Positions 1-8,660 of a DNA stretch of 64,000 bases are shown in pieces. How positions within the stretch are numbered: the first letter of the stretch is position 1; each line of letters starts with the position of its first letter. Under the pieces are notes generated by a model that saw only the letters and a list, made by a program, of their open reading frames with translations, made no database searches and was not told the DNA's origin. The translations under genes were made by a program, and so were the position numbers. The DNA is taken from the NCBI RefSeq assembly GCF_001861355.1, contig NZ_MASN01000060.1, positions 62,001-126,000 of the forward strand, read 5' to 3'. The DNA comes from Natrialba sp. SSL1 (lineage in GTDB: Archaea; Halobacteriota; Halobacteria; Halobacteriales; Natrialbaceae).

Positions 1-1
1 A

Positions 2-763
2 CCCGAACTCGAGCCGACCGATACAGAGCAGCGACGGGTCGTGCTCTGTCCGGCCTGTAAGGAGCAGCTCGGAACGCTACTCGAGCCGCTGCTGGCTCGC
101 CTTCGTGGCGAACCGGCCGTGGAGGTCGACGGGGCCGCCAATCGGAGCGGCACTCACGCTGACGAGCGAAGTGAGGAGGGCAGTGAAGATGGAGACGAAA
201 GCGAGACCGAGAGCGAGGACCAGAGCGACGCTCCGTCCACAGCTCGCGGAAACGAAATTACGTTCGGCGACGCGGAGGCGGTCGAAACAGCAGCAACTTC
301 TGGAATCGAGACGGGAGAAACCGCAGGATCAGAGTCAGCGGCGACGCTTGAAGCAGACCGAGACCCGGAATCAAAATCAAAATCAGGATCAGGATCAGAA
401 CCAGCAACCAGTACCGATACGGAGCCAGCAGGCGAGTTGGAACCGGTTCCGGAGACGCAGCCAGCAACGAACGCGGACGCGGACGCGACATCGGACACCT
501 CGGCGACAACCGGAGAGACCAGGACAGACAGCGTCAGTACGGCCAGGAAAACCGACGAACCGTCGAAACCAAGCGTACCGCAGGCCTACCCCAAGGTCAT
601 CCGTCTCCTGCGCAACCGTGAGTTGCCGATGGACCGCACCGCCGTCGAATCGCTCGCTGCCGGCGCGTACGACCTCGAAGCCGAGCAGGCCGAGGCCATC
701 GTCGATCACGCACTCGAGAAGGAGGAGTTCACCGAACGGAGCGGGAAGCTTCACCGTGCCTGA
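2..763 (+). CDS. Partial CDS: acidic zinc-finger protein with C-terminal helical domain
   Basis: The frame is already open at the left edge (a GTG at 41 is the first possible start inside the window), so the gene is probably cut by the window boundary. Seen: a CPAC knuckle near the left end, which may be half of a zinc ribbon whose other half lies outside. A roughly 130-residue linker very rich in Glu, Ser, Thr and Asp follows. A compact C-terminal segment of about 60 residues (after QAYPKVIRLL) looks folded and helical. The function is not recognised. The disordered acidic linker is typical of haloarchaeal proteins. It ends 10 bp from the convergent hisB stop codon. Confidence 0.6.
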   Translation, partial: PELEPTDTEQRRVVLCPACKEQLGTLLEPLLARLRGEPAVEVDGAANRSGTHADERSEEGSEDGDESETESEDQSDAPSTARGNEITFGDAEAVETAATSGIETGETAGSESAATLEADRDPESKSKSGSGSEPATSTDTEPAGELEPVPETQPATNADADATSDTSATTGETRTDSVSTARKTDEPSKPSVPQAYPKVIRLLRNRELPMDRTAVESLAAGAYDLEAEQAEAIVDHALEKEEFTERSGKLHRA

Positions 764-773
764 GACATCCTGG

Positions 774-1373
774 CTACTCGGTCAACGTCCCCTTCGTACT
801 CGGCGCTCCCTCCCGGCGCTCGTCCACCCGCGTCGCATCGTCGAGTGACCGTGCCAGCGCCTTGAACAACGCCTCAGCCTCGTGGTGCGCGTTCTCGCCA
901 GTCACGCCTGCGTGCAGCGTCAACCCCGCGTTCATCGCCAGCGACTCCGCGAAGTGACGCGCCATGTCGCTCGTGAACTCGCCGATCTGATCCTGGGAAA
1001 ACGTCCCGTCGAAGTAAAAGCGCGGCCGCCCGCTTACGTCCACTACTACGTCCGCAACCGCCTCGTCCAGCGGTACCCGCCGATCCGCGTACCGGACGAT
1101 CCCCGCACGGTCACCGAGCGCCTCGTCGAACGCCGACCCGAGCACGATCGCCACGTCCTCCACCGTGTGATGATCGTCGATCTCGAGATCGCCGTCGCAC
1201 TCGAGTTCGAGGTCGAACAGGCCGTGGCGGGCGAAGGCGGTGAGCATGTGATCGAAGAAGCCGATACCGGTGTCGACGGTGGCCGAGCCGTCGCCGTCGA
1301 CGGTTAGCGTGCAGTCGATTTCCGTCTCGCCGGTGTCGCGCGTGACGGTGGCGCGACGCTCGCTCGTGGTCAT
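774..1373 (-). CDS. hisB: Imidazoleglycerol-phosphate dehydratase
   Basis: Histidine biosynthesis: dehydrates imidazole glycerol phosphate to imidazole acetol phosphate in the cytoplasm. The family's metal-binding motifs are present: DHM at 41-43, DHHTVED at 67-73 and HHEAE at 163-167. At 199 residues it is the normal length for a monofunctional archaeal HisB. The frame stays open upstream to 1664, but that extension is a low-complexity Ala/Thr/Leu stretch encoded by a 9-bp repeat, so the ATG at 1373 ([10 protein letters not shown]) is chosen. hisA lies 2.5 kb away on the same strand, with a small membrane protein and trkH, both on the opposite strand, between them. Confidence 0.95.
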   Translation of the reverse strand: MTTSERRATVTRDTGETEIDCTLTVDGDGSATVDTGIGFFDHMLTAFARHGLFDLELECDGDLEIDDHHTVEDVAIVLGSAFDEALGDRAGIVRYADRRVPLDEAVADVVVDVSGRPRFYFDGTFSQDQIGEFTSDMARHFAESLAMNAGLTLHAGVTGENAHHEAEALFKALARSLDDATRVDERREGAPSTKGTLTE

Positions 1374-1861
1374 GTGGAAGCGATTGCGCCCTCGGTACAA
1401 GGGGGTTGCGCTCGTGGCGAGCGTGTCGAGCGTAGCAGATGTCGCGAGTGTGGCGAGCGTGTTGAGACGAGGCAAGCACGACGAGTCTGCCACGTGGTCG
1501 CAGTCGGTTACGAGCGGGGATAGGCAATGTGTGTCGGTCGATGGCGCGAGGAACCGGAACTGGTATCTGCAGATGAGTGTCGACTCGCTCGACACGCGCG
1601 ACGGTATTGGGTGCCAAGAGAATCGGGACGAGCGCGGGTCGGGCAGAACGAGGGGCCTACTCACACCAGTGCGGACCGCTGGGGAACTGACGGATAAAAC
1701 GACCTTAGATTCGTTTGTAAAACGTCTCGTCCTATTTAGAAGAGTCTAAAATGATTGTTTCGGTGTCACTACGACCGTGAAACGGACCGAAATAGTGCCA
1801 ACCGTCGGGCGCTTATATGATACGTCCAGTGAATGTCGCTGATACGAAGAGGTGACCCGCG
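1374..1861. other. Intergenic region between hisB and a small membrane protein gene
   Basis: 488 bp without a convincing gene. It holds the 9-bp tandem repeat just upstream of hisB (1414-1467) and, near its right end, a TATA-like TTATATGA at about 1814-1821, some 40 bp before the ATG at 1862. The open frames here translate to low-complexity Ala/Val/Ser or Thr/Leu repeats and were not accepted. Confidence 0.5.
1414..1467. repeat. Six imperfect 9-bp tandem repeats (GTGGCGAGC type)
   Basis: Six consecutive 9-mers of the form GTGGCGAGC, GTGTCGAGC, GTAGCAGAT, GTCGCGAGT, GTGGCGAGC, GTGTTGAGA, starting 41 bp upstream of the hisB start codon. The period is a multiple of three, which keeps a spurious hisB extension open. 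No function is evident. Confidence 0.6.
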
Positions 1862-2146
1862 ATGTCTAACTCAACGCCCAGCCCCTCCCCACTTTCGAAC
1901 GAGTCCGTCCCCCCAGCGGGAACGGACGGCGACCAGCAGGCAGAGTCAGCGACGAACAGTGCCCGAAACGTCCTCAAGGGATCAACGCAGTTCCTGTGCT
2001 TCTGGACGGCGGTTGCGTTACCGTTTGTCTACCTCCCACTGCTGGCACAGGGACTCGGCGACCCGCGGGCAACGCTCATCTTCCTCGGGTTGCTCGGCAT
2101 CAACATCCTCACGCTGTACATCGGCCACGATTACAAGCGCAGATAA
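1862..2146 (+). CDS. Small membrane protein, function unknown
   Basis: 94 residues. The first ~38 are Ser/Pro/Glu-rich and probably cytoplasmic or disordered. Two hydrophobic segments follow (about 42-65 and 70-87), ending in the basic tail HDYKRR, so a two-helix membrane protein is expected. A TATA-like sequence lies about 40 bp upstream. It precedes trkH by 159 bp on the same strand, but no functional link can be drawn. I do not recognise a family. Confidence 0.7.
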   Translation: MSNSTPSPSPLSNESVPPAGTDGDQQAESATNSARNVLKGSTQFLCFWTAVALPFVYLPLLAQGLGDPRATLIFLGLLGINILTLYIGHDYKRR

Positions 2147-2305
2147 GTCAGCGCCAGCGCGTTTCGTCCCGGTTCTTGTCCACCTTGCTGTCTTGTTCCG
2201 TGTGGCTCTCCGAGAGTGGTCATTGAACACCCAGCACCACCGTCGCCGCTTGCGACACCTTCCGAACCGATTATTTCCCCCCGTATCCCAGATGTGACTA
2301 CTTGA

Positions 2306-3835
2306 ATGAGGATTCGCGTCGACTGGCGCTCGAGTTGTAGCCTCACCGGAACGGTGCTACGGTGGCTCTCGATCCCGCTCGCAGTGCCGGCGTTGCTCGC
2401 TGTACTCGACGGGAACGACCCGATTCCGTTCCTGGTCGCTATCGCCGTCGCGATTGCGAGTGGGCTGGCACTCGAGCAGTTGAGTGCTGACCGCGAACTC
2501 GGCCAGCGCGAGTCGTTCCTGATGGTCGCACTCACGTGGCTCGGGGTTGCGCTCGTCGGTGCGATCCCCTTCCTCTTCGCGGGAGCCGGCTCCGCCGGCG
2601 AATCCGCCTTTACCGGGCTCATCAACACTCCGATCAACGCCTTCTTCGAGAGCATGAGCGGGCTGACGACGACGGGGGCGACCGTCATGGAGACGTGGGA
2701 TTTCAACAATCAGCCGCGCTCGATCCTGCTGTGGCGACAGCTCATCCAGTGGCTCGGCGGGCTCGGGATCCTGATCGTCGCGATCGGGCTACTCTCGCAC
2801 CTGATGGTCGGTGGTGCACAGCTGATGGAAACCGAGAGTCAGACGCGAAACGTCCGCAAGCTTCGGCCGCATATCTCCGAGACGGCGCGGCTCATCTGGG
2901 GGCTGTACGTCGGGCTCACGCTCCTCGCCGTCGTCGTCTTCTACGGACTGCACCTCCTCGGAGTTGCGGACGAGATGAACCTGTTCAACGCAGTTTCACA
3001 CGCGCTGACGAGTGTGGCGACCGCCGGCTTCTCGCCGGAGGGAGACAGCATCGCCGCGTTCTCGCCGATCGTCCAGTGGTCGATCATCCCGTTCATGATC
3101 CTCGGTTCGACCAACTTCGTCCTCCTCTACTACATCACGCAGGGCGAGTTCGAGCGCCCGCTGCAGTCCGAAGAGCTCCGGTTCTACCTCGGTGCACTCG
3201 CTCTCTTTAGCGCGATCGTCGTCGGGATCCTCGCGTTCGATGCGGATCTCGACCTGGGTATCGAGCCGACGATCCGCCACGGCGTATTCAACGTCGTCTC
3301 GCTGGTGACGACGACCGGCTACGCGAGCATGGACTTCAACCAGTGGAGTACGGGCGCGAGGCACGTGCTATTCCTCTGTATGTTCATCGGCGGGATGGCC
3401 GGCAGTACCACCTGTTCGATCAAGTCGCTGCGCTGGCTGGTCGTCCTGAAGGCGTTCAAGCGAAACCTCTTCACGGCGATCCACCCCGAGGCAGTCCGCC
3501 CGCTCCGGGTCAGTGGCAGCGTCGTCGACGAGGAGACCGTCAACGACATCTTCGGCTACGTCCTGCTCGCCATCGTCATCTTCTTCGGCCTGACGATCCT
3601 GCTCGTCGTCGACGCCGCACGGGCCGGCACCGACGTCAGCGAGTTCGGCGCACTCGGGGCTGCGGCCTCGATCTTCATGAACATCGGTCCCGCGTTCGAA
3701 CTCGCCGGTCCGATGGGCAACTACAACGGCTTCTCTGCCTTTTCGCGCTCCGTCATGATCGTCATGATGTGGATCGGCCGGATCGAAATCGTTCCCGTCC
3801 TCGTCCTGCTGTTGCCGGCGTACTGGCGATCCTGA
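2306..3835 (+). CDS. trkH: TrkH/KtrB-type potassium uptake channel subunit
   Basis: Ion-conducting membrane subunit of a Trk/Ktr potassium uptake system, important for osmoadaptation by salt-in halophiles. The 509-residue protein has the fourfold pseudo-symmetric pore. The four selectivity-filter loops are visible as TTTGAT (121-126), SVATAGFS (236-243), TTTGYA (335-340) and NIGPAF (459-464), each with the key Gly. The second filter has the GF and the third the GY version. Transmembrane segments fill the rest. It normally needs a cytoplasmic NAD-binding TrkA/KtrA partner, and none is encoded next to it. The stop is 8 bp from the convergent hisA stop. Confidence 0.95.
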   Translation: MRIRVDWRSSCSLTGTVLRWLSIPLAVPALLAVLDGNDPIPFLVAIAVAIASGLALEQLSADRELGQRESFLMVALTWLGVALVGAIPFLFAGAGSAGESAFTGLINTPINAFFESMSGLTTTGATVMETWDFNNQPRSILLWRQLIQWLGGLGILIVAIGLLSHLMVGGAQLMETESQTRNVRKLRPHISETARLIWGLYVGLTLLAVVVFYGLHLLGVADEMNLFNAVSHALTSVATAGFSPEGDSIAAFSPIVQWSIIPFMILGSTNFVLLYYITQGEFERPLQSEELRFYLGALALFSAIVVGILAFDADLDLGIEPTIRHGVFNVVSLVTTTGYASMDFNQWSTGARHVLFLCMFIGGMAGSTTCSIKSLRWLVVLKAFKRNLFTAIHPEAVRPLRVSGSVVDEETVNDIFGYVLLAIVIFFGLTILLVVDAARAGTDVSEFGALGAAASIFMNIGPAFELAGPMGNYNGFSAFSRSVMIVMMWIGRIEIVPVLVLLLPAYWRS

Positions 3836-3843
3836 TCGGTCGG

Positions 3844-4653
3844 TTACTTGTCGTGGCTATCGTCACCATCGTCGCCAACCACAGCCTTCGCCTCCTCGAG
3901 CGTAAAATTCCCTTCGTACAGCGCGCTTCCGACCACGGCCGCCGCCGCACCCGCCTCCTCGAGTGCCCGGATATCTGCACGTGTCGCCACACCCCCGCTC
4001 GCGATCACCGGCACGTCCGTCGCCTCGACTAGTTCGCGGACCGGCTCCGTAGCCACGCCCTCGAGTTGCCCCTCCACGTCGACGTTGGTGAACAGGATTG
4101 CAGCAGCCCCGAGTTCCTCGTAGCGCTCGGCCGCTTCGACGGGCGAAACGCCGGCACCCTCGGTCCAGCCCTCGACGACGACCTCGCCGTCTTTCGCGTC
4201 GAGACTGACGATCACGCTGTCGGGGTGTGTCTCGCTGATTTCCGCAACGATATCGGGGTCCTCGACAGCTGCAGTGCCGAGGATTACCCGGTCGACGCCG
4301 CGGTCGAGTACGTCCCGCGCGTCCGCAGCCGTTCGAATCCCGCCGCCGAGCTGCGTCGGCACGTCGACGGACTCGAGTACGCTCTCGATCGCGGCAGCGT
4401 TCTCGCGCTCGCCGTCGAACGCGCCGTCGAGGTCGACGAGGTGGAGCGAGTCGGCACCGGCCTCGAGCCAGCGCTGTGCGGCGTCGACGGGGTCACCGTA
4501 GGTTTTCTCGGTGCCGCGCTCGCCCTGGACGAGCTGGACGACCTCGCCGTTTTGGATGTCGACGGCGGGGATGACGTCGAAGGTGGTGGGGTCGGTGGGG
4601 TCGGTAGGGCCACTCGAGTCCGTGTGAGAAGACGAGTCGTCTGCGTCAGTCAT
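3844..4653 (-). CDS. hisA: ProFAR isomerase
   Basis: 1-(5-phosphoribosyl)-5-[(5-phosphoribosylamino)methylideneamino]imidazole-4-carboxamide isomerase, a TIM-barrel enzyme of histidine synthesis. Both catalytic aspartates are in place: IPAVDIQNG near residue 33 and FTNVDVEGQ in the second half. The phosphate-binding loops GGGIRT and ASGGV are also present. The first ~25 residues are an acidic Ser/Thr/Asp-rich extension absent from bacterial HisA. ATG at 4653 (MTDADD) is preferred; an in-frame ATG at 4674 would add seven residues (MHPAHTR) of no family character. Confidence 0.95.
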   Translation of the reverse strand: MTDADDSSSHTDSSGPTDPTDPTTFDVIPAVDIQNGEVVQLVQGERGTEKTYGDPVDAAQRWLEAGADSLHLVDLDGAFDGERENAAAIESVLESVDVPTQLGGGIRTAADARDVLDRGVDRVILGTAAVEDPDIVAEISETHPDSVIVSLDAKDGEVVVEGWTEGAGVSPVEAAERYEELGAAAILFTNVDVEGQLEGVATEPVRELVEATDVPVIASGGVATRADIRALEEAGAAAAVVGSALYEGNFTLEEAKAVVGDDGDDSHDK

Positions 4654-4812
4654 ACGTGTGTGAGCGGGGTGCATCCGAGTAAAGGCGACGGTTTGCTGTT
4701 CTTCGACGAGCTGGATCGGTCTGCCACTCCTCGATGAGGCGAACCGGTTTGCTGGTCGGTACGTCGGATGGGGTGGTTAATGAGGCGGTGGGGAAAGCGT
4801 CCGGGGAGCATC

Positions 4813-4854
4813 GAGCGACGAGCGACGAACGACAAACGACGAACGACGAACGAC
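4813..4854. repeat. Six tandem 7-bp repeats (GAACGAC type)
   Basis: Six head-to-tail heptamers GAGCGAC, GAGCGAC, GAACGAC, AAACGAC, GAACGAC, GAACGAC in the divergent hisA / SLC13 intergenic region. A 7-bp period is not compatible with a conserved reading frame, which supports a non-coding assignment. It lies about 90 bp before the SLC13 start and could influence promoter spacing if copy number varies. Confidence 0.75.
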
Positions 4855-4944
4855 CATCGCCGAGAGACTGTTCACGAGCCGTGCAGAGGCGTTACGTACC
4901 GAGACGGTGTGGCTCACGGTGTGCTCGGCGCAGCGCTCACGGCG

Positions 4945-6789
4945 ATGCCGCTCCTCCAGGAGCCAGCGGCCCAGCCCGACCTGACGACGGAAATGCTCGT
5001 CGTCTTCGGGGTCGTCGGCCTCGCGCTCGTGCTCTTTCTGACCGAGCGGCTGCCGATCGACGTAACCGCGATCCTGTTGATCGTGGTGCTCGTCGTCCTC
5101 GAGCCCTGGACGGGAATCGATCCGGGAACCGGTATCTCGGGCTTTGCGAACGAGGCGACGATCACCGTGCTGGCGATGTTGATCCTGAGCGGCGGCGTCA
5201 GCCGAACCGGCGTCGTACAGGAGCTGGGGCGGCGAATGGCCGCCTTCGCAGGGACAAGTCTTCGGAAGCAACTCGTCGCGACTGTCGCCGCGACCAGTCC
5301 CGTCTCCGGCTTTCTGAACAACACACCCGTCGTCGCCCTGCTGGTCCCCGTCGTCACCGACGTGGCAAACCGCGGCAACACGTCGCCGTCGAAGCTCCTG
5401 ATTCCGCTCTCCTACGCCTCGCAGGTCGGCGGGATGCTCACCCTCATCGGCACGTCGACGAACATCCTCGCGAGCGACATCAGCGCCAGGCTCGGCGCGG
5501 AGTACGACGAACTGCACCGGTTCTCGATGTTCGAATTTACCCAGCTCGGCGTCATCGTCGTCGTGGTCGGCGCGCTCTACCTCATCTTCGTCGGGCACTA
5601 CCTCATCCCCGAGCGCGTGCCGCCGCGAGCGGACTATCTCGAGGAGTACGAGGTCGGCAGCTACGTCGCAGACGTCGCGATCGTTCCCGGCTCGCCGCTC
5701 GTCGGCGGCACCGTCGGTGATGCGAGCGATACGCTCGGCCCCGACATCGACATCGTACAGGTCGTCCGCGACCGCGGTCGTGCAGTCGCCCCGCGACAGG
5801 AACTCCCGCTCGACGAGGGCGACGTGCTCGTCGTCCGAACGAACCGCGAGGCGATCACCGCACTCGAGGACGCCCCGGGCGTCGAACCGGTCGGCCACCT
5901 CGGTCCGTCCGCGGATCTCTCGGCGACAGACACGGAAGGCGTGCTGACGGAACTCGTCGTCTCACTCGATTCACGACTCGTCGGTGACCGTCTCGATCCG
6001 GAGGCGTTTCGTGAGGAGTTCAACGCGGCCGTCCTCGGCCTACGGAGCCACGGCGAACTCGTCGGCGGCCGTATCGTCGGCACGCGCCTCGATGTCGGCG
6101 ACACGTTGCTCGTCCAGGCTCCCCCGGAAACCCTCGACCGACTCGCGAGCGGCGACGATGTCATCGTGGCCCGTGAACCGCCCCGTCCCGAGTACCGCGC
6201 CAGCAAGGCACCGATCGCGATTGCGATCATGGTTGGTGTCGTCGCCGTCGCTGCCCTAGAGATCTATCCGATTCTCATCTCGGCGCTTGCGGGCGTCGTC
6301 GCGATGGTCGTCACCGGTGTTCTCGAGCCAAAGGAACTGTACGACGCCGTCGAGTGGGACATCATTTTCTTGCTTGCCGGTGTGATTCCGCTCGGTATCG
6401 CCCTGGAGCAGACGGGTGCAGCAGCCTACCTCGCGTGGCTCGTCGTCTCGACAGCGGGCGTGTTGCCGACTATCGTCGTATTGTGGCTGTTCTACATCGT
6501 GACGGGGTTGATCACCGAACTGATCAGCAACAACGCGAGCGTCGTCCTGTTGATTCCGGTCGCGGCAGCGGCCGCGGCTGGTATCGGATCGAATCCGTTC
6601 GCGTTCGTGCTCGCAGTCACGTTCGCGGCCAGCACCGCGTTTCTGGGGCCGATCGGCTACCAGACGAACCTCTTTGTCTACGGACCCGGTGGCTACCGAT
6701 TTACGGATTACTTTCGCGTTGGCGCACCGCTCCAGTTGATTTTGTCGACTGTCACCGTCCTCGGCATCGCGTTTTTCTGGGGCATCTGA
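4945..6789 (+). CDS. SLC13/NhaD-type permease with tandem TrkA-C domains
   Basis: Sodium- or proton-coupled anion permease of the SLC13 (DASS) superfamily. Seen: an N-terminal hydrophobic block with the family's asparagine/threonine-rich loop SGFLNNTPVVAL and a second loop TLIGTSTNILAS. A soluble central region of roughly 190 residues carries two RCK-C/TrkA-C-like repeats (for example PGSPLVGGTVGD and DSRLVGDRLDPE). A second hydrophobic half contains ITELISNNASVVLL and GPIGYQTNLFVYGPGGY. The substrate may be sulfate, dicarboxylate or another anion and is not determinable. Start chosen at ATG 4945 (MPLLQEP). A GTG at 4921 or the ATG at 4768 are possible, but the latter runs through the heptamer repeat. 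Confidence 0.88.
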   Translation: MPLLQEPAAQPDLTTEMLVVFGVVGLALVLFLTERLPIDVTAILLIVVLVVLEPWTGIDPGTGISGFANEATITVLAMLILSGGVSRTGVVQELGRRMAAFAGTSLRKQLVATVAATSPVSGFLNNTPVVALLVPVVTDVANRGNTSPSKLLIPLSYASQVGGMLTLIGTSTNILASDISARLGAEYDELHRFSMFEFTQLGVIVVVVGALYLIFVGHYLIPERVPPRADYLEEYEVGSYVADVAIVPGSPLVGGTVGDASDTLGPDIDIVQVVRDRGRAVAPRQELPLDEGDVLVVRTNREAITALEDAPGVEPVGHLGPSADLSATDTEGVLTELVVSLDSRLVGDRLDPEAFREEFNAAVLGLRSHGELVGGRIVGTRLDVGDTLLVQAPPETLDRLASGDDVIVAREPPRPEYRASKAPIAIAIMVGVVAVAALEIYPILISALAGVVAMVVTGVLEPKELYDAVEWDIIFLLAGVIPLGIALEQTGAAAYLAWLVVSTAGVLPTIVVLWLFYIVTGLITELISNNASVVLLIPVAAAAAAGIGSNPFAFVLAVTFAASTAFLGPIGYQTNLFVYGPGGYRFTDYFRVGAPLQLILSTVTVLGIAFFWGI

Positions 6790-6860
6790 GATGAGACTGC
6801 TGGTACTCGAGTGGAAGAAATGCTACAGGCAGCATAGACGGGACAGAACGGGTCCAGTAC

Positions 6861-6869
6861 TTATTTTAT
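6861..6869 (+). promoter_or_regulatory. TATA box of the first PiT permease gene
   Basis: TTATTTTAT in an otherwise GC-rich context, centred 28 bp before the ATG at 6893. This predicts a leaderless or nearly leaderless transcript, and is one reason for choosing ATG 6893 over the open frame start at 6791. Confidence 0.6.
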
Positions 6870-6892
6870 CGGGATACTCGTATTTGTCGTCG

Positions 6893-8077
6893 ATGGTAGA
6901 AACGCTGCTCCTTGTCGGGATTGTTGCGTCTCTCTTCGTCGGGTTCAACATCGGGGGATCGTCGACGGGGATCACGTGGGGGCCGTCTGTCGGCGCTGGG
7001 ATCGTGACGAAGACAACCGCAGCGGCGATCATGACCGTGTTCGTGTTCCTCGGCGGCATAACGGTCGGCCAGGAGGTCATGGGAACGCTCAGTGAAGATA
7101 TTATCACAGTCGATCTCACGCTCTCCGCTGGTGTCGCCGTCCTCTTTTTCATCGGTCTCGGCATCCTCGTCGCCAACATCTTCGGCGTCCCCGTCCCGAC
7201 GTCGATGACGACCGTCGGTGCGATCGCCGGCCTCGGGCTTGCGACGGGAACACTCAACTACGAAATGATCGCCGAAATCATCTCCTGGTGGGTCGTTACG
7301 CCGATTATCGGCTTCTGGATCGGGGGCATTATCGGGCGGTATATCTACCCGTGGGTCAACCGGCGCGTCGATATCAAAAACTCACCGGGCCCACTTCTCA
7401 GCCTCGATCGGCAGGGCACAGTTCCGAAACCGGCGCTCGGCCCGAATACGACAACACAGGAACTCGCAACGACGGTCGTCGTCCTCATCATCGGCTGTTA
7501 CATGGCGTTCAGTGCCGGTGCGTCGAACGTCCCGAACGCCGCAGCACCGCTGGTCGGCGGCGACGACGGACTGGAAATGACCTACGCCGTTCTCCTCGCG
7601 ACCGCCGCCATCGGACTCGGCGGCTTTACCATCGCCCGACGCACCATGGACTCCGTTGGCGGCGAACTAAGCGATATCCCGCTGCTTGCAGCCCTGTTCG
7701 TCATGGTAACCGCCTCGACTATCACAACCACGCTCTCCTATATGGGCATTCCAATCAGCCTCGTGATGTCCACCGTCATGACGATCGTCGGCATCGGGTG
7801 GGGTCGAGCAACTCGTCCGGTGACCTTCCGCGAGGCCGTCACCCGCGACAGCGACGCCCAAGACCGCGAAATCGAACTAGGCGCAATCGTCGCCGAAGAG
7901 CAAGAGGGCGAACGGGCCCCAGCAATCGGTGAAGAGGAGTCCGAAGAGGTGCTCAACGCGGCCGACCTCTTCAACCCCCGCGCCGTCATCAAGTACATCT
8001 CGATGTGGATCATCGGCCCGTCGATGTCGACGCTGCTCGCCTACGGATTCTTTACGCTCTTCCCGGGCATTGCGTGA
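6893..8077 (+). CDS. PiT-family inorganic phosphate permease-like protein (paralogue 1)
   Basis: 394-residue integral membrane protein of the PiT (SLC20-like) family, with the two inverted signature repeats visible as GFNIGGSSTG near residue 17 and SAGASNVPNAAAP in the second half. Classical PiT proteins carry an Asp after the Asn in each signature (GxND); here the positions are Ile and Asn. An acidic cytoplasmic segment lies near residues 320-355. The start is set by the TATA box. A universal-stress gene follows 38 bp downstream and a second PiT paralogue 1.7 kb downstream, suggesting a transport and stress group. The phosphate specificity is inferred from the family only. Confidence 0.85.
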   Translation: MVETLLLVGIVASLFVGFNIGGSSTGITWGPSVGAGIVTKTTAAAIMTVFVFLGGITVGQEVMGTLSEDIITVDLTLSAGVAVLFFIGLGILVANIFGVPVPTSMTTVGAIAGLGLATGTLNYEMIAEIISWWVVTPIIGFWIGGIIGRYIYPWVNRRVDIKNSPGPLLSLDRQGTVPKPALGPNTTTQELATTVVVLIIGCYMAFSAGASNVPNAAAPLVGGDDGLEMTYAVLLATAAIGLGGFTIARRTMDSVGGELSDIPLLAALFVMVTASTITTTLSYMGIPISLVMSTVMTIVGIGWGRATRPVTFREAVTRDSDAQDREIELGAIVAEEQEGERAPAIGEEESEEVLNAADLFNPRAVIKYISMWIIGPSMSTLLAYGFFTLFPGIA

Positions 8078-8115
8078 AACGAGGTTCTTAGCCACTGGGT
8101 GTCGTAGTCACACGC

Positions 8116-8544
8116 ATGCTCTCAACAATCCTCGTGCCGATGGACGACTCCGACCAGGCAGGGCACGCACTCGAGTACGCCCTCGAAAATTTCCCCGAGG
8201 CCGATGTCACTATCCTGCACGTTGTTGGCGTTCCGTCGATGATGATGGGTGACGCAGTAAGTTTGACACTCGAGGACGACCTCAGTGAAGCGGCCGCAGG
8301 GCGCGCTGAGTCGGTGTTCGATCGGGCACACGAGATTGCCGACGAACGGGACCGGGAGATCACGACGGTCGTCGGGATTGGGCATCCGGCGCGAAATATT
8401 CTCAACCGTGCCGAGGAGTACGACACGATCGTTCTCGGGAGTCACGGCGAAGATAGGGATCGGGCAACACACCGGTTTCTTGTCGGGAACGTTGCCGAGA
8501 CAGTGTCAAAGCGGTCACCAGTTCCAGTGACGGTTGTCCGGTGA
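8116..8544 (+). CDS. UspA-type universal stress protein
   Basis: 142-residue single-domain UspA protein, probably ATP-binding. The N-terminal strand MLSTILVPMDDS carries the conserved Asp. The C-terminal motif GSHGEDRDRATHRFLVGNVAE follows the family pattern G-x2-G-x9-G-[ST/N]. It follows the PiT gene by 38 bp on the same strand and may be co-transcribed. In haloarchaea, Usp domains often sit beside transporters; a role in modulating the permease is inference only. Confidence 0.92.
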   Translation: MLSTILVPMDDSDQAGHALEYALENFPEADVTILHVVGVPSMMMGDAVSLTLEDDLSEAAAGRAESVFDRAHEIADERDREITTVVGIGHPARNILNRAEEYDTIVLGSHGEDRDRATHRFLVGNVAETVSKRSPVPVTVVR

Positions 8545-8610
8545 GCGAACGAAGTGAGTGAGAACTGCGGAACAGCGAACGGGACACAGCGTGGCCCGCG
8601 AGTGGGCTGT

Positions 8611-8647
8611 GCGATCAGTGTGTAAAGAGGTGCAGTGGCTACTATAG
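8611..8647 (+). repeat. Dispersed repeat, single copy of a half-element
   Basis: This 37-bp segment, ending TGCAGTGGCTACTATAG, recurs at 27393-27428 with about 30 of 36 bases identical. Here only one arm is clear, placed between the uspA stop and the convergent coiled-coil gene stop. At 27.3 kb it forms the right arm of a palindromic element. Confidence 0.6.
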
Positions 8648-8660
8648 AGCGGAGAGAGGG

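Noticed and set aside
1374-1664. N-terminal extension of hisB
   Set aside because: The added residues are encoded partly by the 9-bp repeat and lie before the normal HisB N-terminus.
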